From JBOHBN01 sp050698355 (GTDB taxonomy: Bacteria > Actinomycetota > Actinomycetes > Streptosporangiales > WHST01): a stretch of 33,678 nt of DNA. Position 1 is the first letter of the stretch. The number at the start of each line of letters is the position of its first letter. The position numbers were made by a program, and so were the translations under genes. The notes below the pieces were generated by a model, which was not told where the DNA came from, did no database searches, and saw only the letters and a program-made list of their open reading frames with translations. Where the stretch lies: contig JBOHBN010000064.1 in the NCBI GenBank assembly GCA_050698355.1, positions 1 to 33,678 on the forward strand. The letters are read 5' to 3'. Below are positions 9,193-16,151 of the stretch, in pieces.

Positions 9193-12168
9193 CTACGTAT
9201 TCGCGACCGTGCTCGGCGATTGCCCGTCGAGCAGCCCGGCATCCGCGAGGTAGCGGGTGAGCGCGGTGCGAGAGCTGAGGCCCAGGCGCCCGTAGATGCG
9301 GTCGAGGTGGGTGGTGACGGTGCGGGGGCTGACGAACAACCGGGTGGCGACGTCGGCGTTGCTGAGGCCGGCCGCGACGAGACGCGCCACCTCCAGCTCG
9401 CGCCGGCTCATCGAGGTGCCCGTCGCGTACCTCGCACGACCCCGCGACGGCACGACGCCCAGTGAGCGGAGCAGCTCCCGCGCGTCACGGGCCTGAACCA
9501 CGGCCCCCAACCGGTCGAAGACCTCCAGGGCCGCACGTGCCTGCTCCACGGCCGCCTGCTTGTCGCTCGCGACGAGCACCGAGGCGGCACCCAGCCTCGC
9601 GCGAGCGGCGTAGAACGGCAGGCCCAGGTCTTCGAACGCCGCGACCGCGGCGAGCAACTGGTCGCCGGACCGGGCCTCACCGGCGGCGCCGGCCAAGCCC
9701 TCGATCCAGTCGCCGAGTGCCGCGGGCAGGGCGGTCGAGCAGCTGCGTACGGCCCGGAACTGCCCGGCGATCCGCACCGCCCCAGCGATGTCGCCGGCCT
9801 TCGCACGTGCCTCGCCGAGCACGGCGGCCGACAGCAACGGCATCCATGACCCGCGCATGTCCCCGAGCTGCTCGGCAGCCGCGCATGCGCCCGCCGGGTC
9901 TCCCTCGGCGAGGGCGAGGCTTCCCGCAGCCGCGGCGACGAAGGCGAACTGGTTGTGCTGCGACTCCCGCATCGGCTCGGCGAGCTGCCGCGCCTCGGCG
10001 AGCACCTGCCGCGCCTCGTCGTTGCGACCGCGGTGCACGAGCACCCATCCGTAGGTCCCGAGGACGCTGATCCGGCCGCGTGCCTCACCGAACCGGCTAG
10101 CGAGCGTCACCACCTCGGCGAGCGCGCGCAGCGCGGCATCCCACTCGCCGGCGAGCAGGTCGGCGATCGCGAGGCGGACCCGTGACCAGGGTTCGAGCGA
10201 CGGGGCGCCGAGCTGGCGCGCGACCTGCAGGCTGGATTCGCTGTGCCGGCGCAGCGCACGGTGGTCGCCTTGTGCCACCGCGCCAATGGACAGGTGGTCG
10301 TACGCCCGCTGGACGAGGACCTGGTCGCCGCTCGCCAGCGCGGCGTCGAGAGCGGCCCCGGCGCGTTCCATGCCGACCAGGTAGTCGGTGGCGGCGAACG
10401 AGCGGGCGCCCTCGGCAAGGCAGGCACGCGCGACGAGCGCCGGGGACCCGAGCTCGTCGGCGAGCCGGCGCAATGCGCTCGCGTTCGCGTCGACCGTGGC
10501 GAGGTCACCGACCCGTACCGCGATCATGGTCCGGGCATGCAGCAGCTCCGCGTGCTCGGGCGATGGCGCCAGGCCGTCGAGTGCCCGCTCGGCCGCCGCG
10601 AAGCGCTCGCGTGCCGCCGTCACATCGCCGGCGGACCACGCCAGCGTCGCGAGCTCCCGCTCCCCCCGCGCCGCCCCGAGCGCGTCACCGCAGCGGGAGC
10701 ATTCGGCGACCGCCTCTCTCCACGCCGAGCGTGCCCGGTCGGCCGCGCCGAGGCGCTGGCACAGCTCGCCGAGCTCGCCCAGCAACCGCGCCAGCTGGAC
10801 GGTCCGGCCCCGGTCGCGGGCGATCTCGATCGCAGCAGCGAGGTACCGTGCCGCGTCCTCACCGGCGCCCAGTCGCCGCGCATGCGCCGTACCCCGTATC
10901 AACCGCTCGAGTGCGAGCTCCTGGTCAGCCAGAGAACCAGCCGCGAGAACGTGCTCCGGGACCCGTGCGTCATCCCGGTGCGTGACGGCGAGCGCATCGG
11001 CGAGATCGGCATGCGCGCGGCCTATCGCGACCGCGGACATGTCGGCGAGAAGGGCGTCGCGTAACAGGCCGTGGGCAAGGTCGTGGCCGGATGCCGTACC
11101 GGACGCGACGACCAGCGCCCTGCGGTACAGGCGATCGAGCGCGTCCAGGGCCCGCTGCCGTTGCAGCGCCGCGGCCTGCAGCAGGGCGTCGTGTTGCAGC
11201 GGCCCGCCGGACACCGCGAGAAGCCGTAGCAACGTCTGCTCATCCGGCATCGCCGGCGCGAACCGGGCGCGAAGCTGGGTGCGCACGCCCTCGGGCAGCG
11301 GCACGTCGCCACCGACGAGGCACACGGCCCCACCGCGCTGAGTCAGCCGGCCGCTCTCGACGAGCGTGCGGGTAACCGCCTCGATGAAGAGCGGCAGGCC
11401 CGCGCACCTGGCGACGACCAGCTCAGCAAGGGTCGCGTCGACCGCCCGGCCGAGAAGGGTGCCGAGCAGAGCGATCGCATCCGTCGGCGGCATCGGCTGC
11501 ACCGTGATCCGCTGAACCCACCACCCCGACTCCTCCGACCGGTCCGCGAACGCGGCGACCGCGTCGACGTCCGGCTCGTCCGGTCGGGACGTGACGATGA
11601 GCAGGGTCGGCCGGTCGGTCATGCTCGTGGTCAGGAACCGCAGGAGGCGCATCGTGGCCGGGTCCGCGGTGTGCAGGTCGTCGACGACGAGTGCCAGTGG
11701 GGACTCGCGCGCGAGGCGCTCGATGAGCCGCGCGAACCCGTCGACCAACCTCGTGCGTTCAAGCGCGGCATCACCGAGCGGATCGGGTGGGGTCAGGTCC
11801 AGCCCGCTGAACAGCAGTCCGAGCTGCGGGAGGTCACCAACGAGCAACGTGCGCCTCGCGACGCTCATCTCCCGCAGTGACCGGCCGAACGCCTCGACGA
11901 ACGGCGCGTACGCCACGTCTCGATCGAGCTCGTGCGCCCGCCCCGCGAACACCGCGAACCCGGCTGCACCCGCCAGCGCCATCGCCTCTCGCGCCAGCCT
12001 GGTCTTGCCGACGCCGGCGGACCCGGTGAGCACCACCATGCCCGGCGCACCGCCCGCCGCCCGGGCAACCGCCGACCTCAGTAGCCCGAGCTCGCTGTCG
12101 CGACCGACAAGCCGAGCCGCGCCCGGCTGTCCTGTCTGTGCGGTGTTGGCTCGGTCCGTCTCGATCAC
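9193..12168 (-). CDS. LAL-type LuxR transcriptional regulator with AAA ATPase and TPR-like middle
   Basis: A ~991-aa large ATP-binding LuxR regulator. From the chosen start, Walker A (GSAGVGKT) is at residues 49-56, followed by the Walker B region (LALVVDDLHTAD), a long alpha-helical Ala/Leu-rich region that looks like TPR repeats, and a C-terminal GerE/LuxR HTH (SRRELEVARLVAAGLSNADV ... SPRTVTTHLDRIYGRLGL). Such proteins are signal-responsive activators in actinomycetes and often act on adjacent genes. The start is GTG at 12168, with AGGGGG just upstream; the longer frame to 12291 would run through an inverted repeat (12196-12218) that looks regulatory. Being first of the - strand run, it probably regulates the dikinase, membrane protein and glnA. 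The inducer is unknown. Confidence 0.92.
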   Translation of the reverse strand: MIETDRANTAQTGQPGAARLVGRDSELGLLRSAVARAAGGAPGMVVLTGSAGVGKTRLAREAMALAGAAGFAVFAGRAHELDRDVAYAPFVEAFGRSLREMSVARRTLLVGDLPQLGLLFSGLDLTPPDPLGDAALERTRLVDGFARLIERLARESPLALVVDDLHTADPATMRLLRFLTTSMTDRPTLLIVTSRPDEPDVDAVAAFADRSEESGWWVQRITVQPMPPTDAIALLGTLLGRAVDATLAELVVARCAGLPLFIEAVTRTLVESGRLTQRGGAVCLVGGDVPLPEGVRTQLRARFAPAMPDEQTLLRLLAVSGGPLQHDALLQAAALQRQRALDALDRLYRRALVVASGTASGHDLAHGLLRDALLADMSAVAIGRAHADLADALAVTHRDDARVPEHVLAAGSLADQELALERLIRGTAHARRLGAGEDAARYLAAAIEIARDRGRTVQLARLLGELGELCQRLGAADRARSAWREAVAECSRCGDALGAARGERELATLAWSAGDVTAARERFAAAERALDGLAPSPEHAELLHARTMIAVRVGDLATVDANASALRRLADELGSPALVARACLAEGARSFAATDYLVGMERAGAALDAALASGDQVLVQRAYDHLSIGAVAQGDHRALRRHSESSLQVARQLGAPSLEPWSRVRLAIADLLAGEWDAALRALAEVVTLASRFGEARGRISVLGTYGWVLVHRGRNDEARQVLAEARQLAEPMRESQHNQFAFVAAAAGSLALAEGDPAGACAAAEQLGDMRGSWMPLLSAAVLGEARAKAGDIAGAVRIAGQFRAVRSCSTALPAALGDWIEGLAGAAGEARSGDQLLAAVAAFEDLGLPFYAARARLGAASVLVASDKQAAVEQARAALEVFDRLGAVVQARDARELLRSLGVVPSRGRARYATGTSMSRRELEVARLVAAGLSNADVATRLFVSPRTVTTHLDRIYGRLGLSSRTALTRYLADAGLLDGQSPSTVANT

Positions 12169-12195
12169 CCGACCCCCTGCGACTCCGTCCAATAG

Positions 12196-12218
12196 CGTGC
12201 CACGGTGCCGGTGGCACG
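12196..12218. promoter_or_regulatory. Inverted repeat upstream of the LAL regulator gene
   Basis: Perfect 8-bp arms CGTGCCAC / GTGGCACG separated by 7 bp, 28 bp upstream of the predicted GTG start of the LAL regulator. Position and symmetry suggest an operator (autoregulation is plausible) or a short mRNA hairpin. No convincing -35/-10 pair could be assigned around it. Confidence 0.45.
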
Positions 12219-12272
12219 TATGGCGGTCACGCTGCGAAGCGCCACACCGAGTCATTTCCCGTAACCCCCGGC

Positions 12273-12515
12273 TCACCATCGGTTGACCCACCCGCCGGGC
12301 CGGGGCCGGTGCCGGACGAGCACGACCGCATCGAGGACGACCGCGGGCAGGCCCACCTCGGCCCAGTCCGTCGGGTCGACGTCGAAGCCCAGCGAGGAGA
12401 TGTGCTCGAACGCGGCCAGCAGCGCCGTCGCGTGGTTGATCGTCGGGTCATCGGTCAGGCCACGGACGCTGGCCTGCACCAGGATCCGCGCCCGCACCGG
12501 ATGTACGTTGGCCAC
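12273..12515 (-). CDS. Small conserved-looking protein of unknown function (80 aa)
   Basis: An 80-aa soluble protein that I do not recognise. The start is GTG at 12515, supported by AGGGAG at ideal spacing (GGAAGGGAGCCAGCT then GTG). The sequence reads as a compact alpha/beta fold (ARILVQASVRGLT, then INHATALLAAFEHISSLGF, then VVLDAVVLVRHRPR) with no signal peptide or membrane segment. It is the first gene with a good ribosome binding site downstream of the LexA-box promoter at 12725-12767, separated from it by a 42-codon ORF and a hairpin, so it may be damage-inducible. It could also be cotranscribed with the LAL regulator, whose start is 104 nt further downstream. Confidence 0.6.
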   Translation of the reverse strand: MANVHPVRARILVQASVRGLTDDPTINHATALLAAFEHISSLGFDVDPTDWAEVGLPAVVLDAVVLVRHRPRPGGWVNRW

Positions 12516-12549
12516 AGCTGGCTCCCTTCCTGTTCAAGGTGGTCAGTCA

Positions 12550-12586
12550 GGCCCGTCGCCGGTGGTGTCAGCGCCGGCGATGGGCC
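12550..12586. promoter_or_regulatory. Hairpin between the 42-codon ORF and the 80-aa gene
   Basis: Arms GGCCC-G-TCGCCGG (12550-12562) and CCGGCGA-T-GGGCC (12574-12586) form a 12-bp stem with one mismatch and an 11-nt loop. It starts 17 nt after the stop of the small ORF on the - strand and lies ahead of the ribosome binding site of the 80-aa gene. No U-tract follows on either strand, so a classical intrinsic terminator is unlikely; attenuation or mRNA stabilisation are options. Confidence 0.5.
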
Positions 12587-12603
12587 ACACGCCCGCCGCG
12601 CTG

Positions 12604-12732
12604 TCAGGGATCGCGGTCGTTGTAGTCGTGTGCCTGGCCGCGGTAGCGGCGGCCAACCAACAGCGCCGCACATGCCGCCACCCGCGGATCCTCCCCCACC
12701 GTGGGCTCCGGATCCGCCACTGTATCGAACAT
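12604..12732 (-). CDS. Predicted leaderless 42-aa ORF whose start codon lies in a LexA box
   Basis: A 42-codon ORF starting MFDTVADPEP and ending AHDYNDRDP. Its ATG is made of the LexA-box spacer plus the first base of the following half-site, and it lies 7 nt after a -10-like TAGTAT, so transcription would begin at about the ATG and the mRNA would be leaderless. No Shine-Dalgarno is needed or present. Several actinobacterial SOS genes, for example DUF222/HNH proteins, have a LexA box over the start and begin with Met-Phe; this ORF could be a remnant of such a gene, a short leader peptide, or an independent small protein. The sequence beyond MFD gives no family match I can recognise. Confidence 0.5.
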   Translation of the reverse strand: MFDTVADPEPTVGEDPRVAACAALLVGRRYRGQAHDYNDRDP

Positions 12733-12740
12733 GCGTTCGA
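12725..12740. promoter_or_regulatory. LexA (SOS) box
   Basis: TCGAAC-ATGC-GTTCGA is a perfect 6-4-6 palindrome matching the actinobacterial/mycobacterial LexA consensus. It overlaps the last base of the - strand -10 element and the ATG of the 42-codon ORF, so bound LexA would block both polymerase and transcript start. Confidence 0.85.
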
Positions 12741-12767
12741 TACTACTCGCACCTCAAGTACTGTCAA
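12740..12767 (-). promoter_or_regulatory. Promoter on the - strand with consensus -35
   Basis: On the - strand, TTGACA (12767-12762), a 16-bp spacer and TAGTAT (12745-12740). The -35 is a perfect sigma-70/HrdB-type consensus and the -10 matches 4 of 6 positions. Expected transcription start is about 12732, coinciding with the ATG of the small ORF and lying within the LexA box. Confidence 0.65.
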
Positions 12768-12826
12768 CCCGGACCGCACTTTTAATATCGGTCCGTCCTC
12801 TCGAATGCCTCACTGCTCGAGGACAT

Positions 12827-12897
12827 GGACCCCGGTCGGTTTCCGGGCGCCTTCCCGCGAGCCCGGTCAGCTACCGCGCCGGAACCGACCGCGGTCC
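12827..12897. repeat. 71-bp palindromic intergenic repeat, copy 1
   Basis: The outer arms are near-perfect inverted repeats: left GGACCCCGGTCGGTTTCCGG, right CCGGAACCGACCGCGGTCC (one substitution and one extra T). A copy of the same 71-bp length occurs at 28152-28222, with 10 differences by eye (about 86% identity). Both lie between genes. Size and symmetry suggest a REP/MITE-like element or a structured RNA element. Confidence 0.8.
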
Positions 12898-13442
12898 AAC
12901 GCGGCGCCCCGCGTCGACACCGAAGCGCCCGGTCTTCCGGTACGTCGACAGCACTGTCTTGACATCACTCCGGCGACGACTGATCACATCAGGACGACGA
13001 AACGTCGCTTCTTGTGCCGCCTATGGAGTACGCCAAACTCACCTCGGGCTCTCGAGATCTTGGTCCACGTACTGGCAGACCGTGCGCGCTTTCGTGCTCG
13101 TTCGTCTTGTTTCACCGGTACCCATTTCCGGAGAAGAAGCCGAAACCAATGATCATTTCCGTGCTGTTTCGGGATGAACTGGCGGAACCGGTCGGTGACA
13201 TGGCGTGACCAATACCCGGAAGCGTTGACGGATTGCGACCTTCGGCGCATGATTTGCGATCCCGAGCAGTAATCTGTCGATCTGCCTAGCCACCGCGGTT
13301 CTCAGTGAGGTCGCCATGGGCCGAGACCCCGAAGGTTTGCGCCAGTACGTCACCGTCGCCGGCAAGCCAGCTCGGCGGAATTCAAAACTGTACGCGCTGG
13401 CCTCCGCGTCCCAGTGCAGTCATTTGTACGAATGGTCGACGA

Positions 13443-16151
13443 ATGGCTGACCCTTACTTCAGCGCATTCTCTCGCACCGAGCCACCCGGTACGGACGACA
13501 ACACGCTCATTAACGTCCTCGGTGACATTCTAAGGACGCAGAACACCGAGAACCGCTGGCAGCACGTTACCGATGACTTCTGGTGCAGCCTGCTCCCCGT
13601 GGGTGCTGTCATAAGCGGGCAGGGCTGGAAGTTGCACATATCCGCGACTCCGGCCTCTGCCGCGACGGTGCTCACCCGGACGCTTCCGATCCTGGTCGCA
13701 GCCAACTCACCCTTCAAGTTCGCGCGTACCACCACGCGAGTCGCCGAACAGAACGCCCGCAGCACACCGCGCGGAAATTCTGGCAAGTTCATAACGATCT
13801 ACCCAAGAAACGACGAGGAAGCTGTCGCCCTGGCCGCATCGCTACATCTGGCTACCGAGGGTCTCGCGGGACCACGGATCCTTTCCGACCGACCGTACGA
13901 GCCCGGCAGCCTCGTGCACTACAGGTACGGAGCGTTCGGCGAGGAGCGCAGGCTCGGCACCGATGGCCTCTACTCGTGGGTGATCTTCGATCCGGACGGC
14001 AACCCGGTCGAAGACCGACGCGGCGGCACGTACTCCCCGCCTTCGTGGGCTCGATGTCCTTTCCCGGTGCCGCAACAGCCAAATGGCGAAAAAGCCGCAC
14101 CAAAAAGCGTACTGCTCGACAATCGCTACCTCGTTCGTGAAGCGATTCGCCATTCCAACAAGGGCGGCGTTTACCGCGCGGTCGACCAGCGCGACGGAGG
14201 GGACGTAGTTATCAAGGAGGCGCGTCCGCACGTCGAGGCCGACGATACCGGTCGCGACATACGCGACCTGCTCCGTGGCGAGGCCCGCGTCCTCGAGGAG
14301 ATCGCTCCCCTCGGCGTAGCGCCGCGCCTGCACAGCCTTTTCGAGCAGGGTGGGCATCTGTTCGTCGCCGAGGACCTCGTACCCGGCGTTTCGCTGCAGG
14401 GCTACATTCTCGACCGGATCCGGGAGAGCGGCTGGCAGCGGAGCGTTCCGGTCGCGGTGCGGCTGGCCAGCCGACTGGTCGAGCTCATGGACGGCGTTCA
14501 CCGCCGCGGTGTGGTGCTCCGCGACTTCAATCCGAGCAACATCATGGTGCAGCCGGACGACGAGCTGCGGCTCATCGACCTGGAGCTCGCCACGGTCGCC
14601 GCCGACGAGGACGGCCAGTACGCACGGGCAGGCACCCCCGGTTACGCAGCGCCCGAGCAGATGGCGGGCGCACCGCCGCGGCCGGAGGGTGACCTCTACA
14701 GCTTGGGCGCCACCCTCTGCTTCGTCTTCACCGGCAGCACGCCCGTCTTCCTGCCGGAGGCTCCGCCGGTTCGATCGGGACAGGAGCGGCTCGCGGAGTG
14801 GTTGACCGTCCACGGGCTCTCACCGGCTCTGCGTGAACTGATCTCGGGCCTGATGGCCGACCGCCCGGAAGACCGATGGACGACTGCGCGTGCCCTGCGA
14901 GCGCTCGCCGGGGCGAGCGGCCCGTCCGGCGAAGTGGTGAGCTCCAACCACGCGCGGATGAGCGACGACGCGTGGCACAGCGCGGTCGACGGCATCACGA
15001 GCTACCTCGTCACCTCGATGGACACCGCTGACACCGAGCGGCTGTGGACGCCCTCATGCGGACAGGTGGTGATCGATCCGTGCACGCTTCAACTCGGAGC
15101 TGCCGGCGTGCTCGGCGTGCTCACCAGGTGCTTCGAACTCACCGGTGACGAGCGGCTAGGCCCGGCCATCGCCGACGCGAGCCGATGGATCGCGCGACGG
15201 CTGGATGCCGACGCCACGCGGGGCCCCGGGCTGCATTTCGGGGCCGCGGGCGTGGCGTGGGCGCTGTACGAGGCAGGACGGGCGATCGGCGACGACGACC
15301 TGACCGGGCACGGCCCGAAGATGGCCCGCACGCTGCCGACGTCCTCGCCCAACCCGGACATCACACACGGCACCGCAGGTATCGGGCTGGCGCGCCTCCA
15401 TCTCGGCCTCCGTGCGCACGACGACGACCTCCTGAAGCGCGCGGCGGAATCCGCCGACGTGCTGGTCGACTCGGCAGACGATGGACCGGACGGCCTGATC
15501 TGGGGCACACCGGCTGCGTTCGAATCACGCCTCGCCGGTGGACGCTACTACGGTTACGCGCACGGCACCGCGGGCGTGGGGTACTTCCTCCTCGCCGCCG
15601 GCCGGGCGCTGGAACGGTACGACTTCGTAACCCTCGCGGTCCGGGCCGGCGAGACCCTGATCGAGCAGGCGACGCTCACCGACACTGCCGCGCTCTGGGG
15701 CGCGGGACCCGGCGATCCCACCACGGCGCCCTACTGGTGCCACGGCTCCGCAGGAATCGGAACCTTCCTCATCCGGCTGTACGGCGCCACCGGCGACGAC
15801 CGGTTCAGGAAAGTGGCGGAGATGTGCGCCCAGGCCGTCATCGAGAATGCCGGCCGGGGCGTGCTCGGTCAGTGTCACGGTCTCGCCGGCAACGGCGAGT
15901 TCCTGCTCGACATGGCGCAGGCGGCCGACCGCCCGCAGTACCAGGCCATGGCCGAACAGGTTGCCCGGATCATCCTCGCCAGCAGGGCTCGCCGCAACGG
16001 CATGGACCTGTTCCCGGACGAGCAGGGCGGGATCAGTGCCTCATGGGCGGACGGTGTCGGAGGGGTCCTGGCCTTCCTGCTGCGCCTGCGCTACTCCTCG
16101 GCGCGGCTCTGGATGACCGAGCCCACGCCCGATCAGAGCGTGCAGCCATGA
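13443..16151 (+). CDS. Lanthipeptide synthetase: lyase-kinase-cyclase (LanKC/LanL type)
   Basis: A 902-aa trifunctional enzyme installing (methyl)lanthionine rings. Residues ~1-220 are the phosphoSer/Thr lyase domain (GWKLHIS with Lys63/His65; PFKFARTTT; GKFITIYP; LVHYRYGAF). Residues ~225-500 are a Ser/Thr-kinase domain with Lys258 in VVIKEARPH, catalytic RDFNPSN (Asp361, Asn366) and DLE (Asp379) in place of DFG. Residues ~520-890 are a LanC-like cyclase with GYAHGTAGVG, YWCHGSAG (Cys766) and GQCHGLAGNG (Cys811-His812), so the three zinc ligands are present. Class III LanKC cyclases usually lack these ligands and class IV LanL has them, so this looks class IV-like. The ATG at 13443 fits the usual N-terminus but has only a weak ribosome binding site. 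The stop overlaps the protease start (ATGA). Confidence 0.93.
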   Translation: MADPYFSAFSRTEPPGTDDNTLINVLGDILRTQNTENRWQHVTDDFWCSLLPVGAVISGQGWKLHISATPASAATVLTRTLPILVAANSPFKFARTTTRVAEQNARSTPRGNSGKFITIYPRNDEEAVALAASLHLATEGLAGPRILSDRPYEPGSLVHYRYGAFGEERRLGTDGLYSWVIFDPDGNPVEDRRGGTYSPPSWARCPFPVPQQPNGEKAAPKSVLLDNRYLVREAIRHSNKGGVYRAVDQRDGGDVVIKEARPHVEADDTGRDIRDLLRGEARVLEEIAPLGVAPRLHSLFEQGGHLFVAEDLVPGVSLQGYILDRIRESGWQRSVPVAVRLASRLVELMDGVHRRGVVLRDFNPSNIMVQPDDELRLIDLELATVAADEDGQYARAGTPGYAAPEQMAGAPPRPEGDLYSLGATLCFVFTGSTPVFLPEAPPVRSGQERLAEWLTVHGLSPALRELISGLMADRPEDRWTTARALRALAGASGPSGEVVSSNHARMSDDAWHSAVDGITSYLVTSMDTADTERLWTPSCGQVVIDPCTLQLGAAGVLGVLTRCFELTGDERLGPAIADASRWIARRLDADATRGPGLHFGAAGVAWALYEAGRAIGDDDLTGHGPKMARTLPTSSPNPDITHGTAGIGLARLHLGLRAHDDDLLKRAAESADVLVDSADDGPDGLIWGTPAAFESRLAGGRYYGYAHGTAGVGYFLLAAGRALERYDFVTLAVRAGETLIEQATLTDTAALWGAGPGDPTTAPYWCHGSAGIGTFLIRLYGATGDDRFRKVAEMCAQAVIENAGRGVLGQCHGLAGNGEFLLDMAQAADRPQYQAMAEQVARIILASRARRNGMDLFPDEQGGISASWADGVGGVLAFLLRLRYSSARLWMTEPTPDQSVQP

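Larger units (their letters stand above)
12733..13442. other. Intergenic region before the lanthipeptide operon
   Basis: About 710 nt without a convincing gene. It holds the LexA-controlled promoter at its left end, a 71-bp palindromic repeat at 12827-12897, and from ~12950 onward a stretch visibly less GC-rich than its surroundings. A weak + strand promoter candidate (TTGACG 13225-13230, 17-bp spacer, CATGAT 13248-13253) could serve the lanthipeptide operon with a ~180-nt leader. Short ORFs here lack ribosome binding sites and have codon use unlike the neighbours. Confidence 0.6.

Noticed and set aside
12701..13177. + strand ORF starting upstream of the LexA box
   Set aside because: It runs through the palindromic repeat and the promoter region, has no ribosome binding site, and the consensus -35/-10 points the other way.
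13014..13208. 64-aa + strand ORF as a second lanthipeptide precursor
   Set aside because: No ribosome binding site, no leader-like acidic start and only two Cys without a Ser/Thr-Cys core; unlike the precursor at 17979.
12984..13250. 88-aa - strand ORF in the intergenic region
   Set aside because: No ribosome binding site, Arg/Lys-rich composition and no recognisable family. It may be decayed foreign DNA but cannot be supported as a gene.
15185..16147. In-frame extension upstream of the protease gene start
   Set aside because: This stretch is the out-of-frame shadow of the cyclase domain of the synthetase; the ATGA overlap at 16148 marks the real start.
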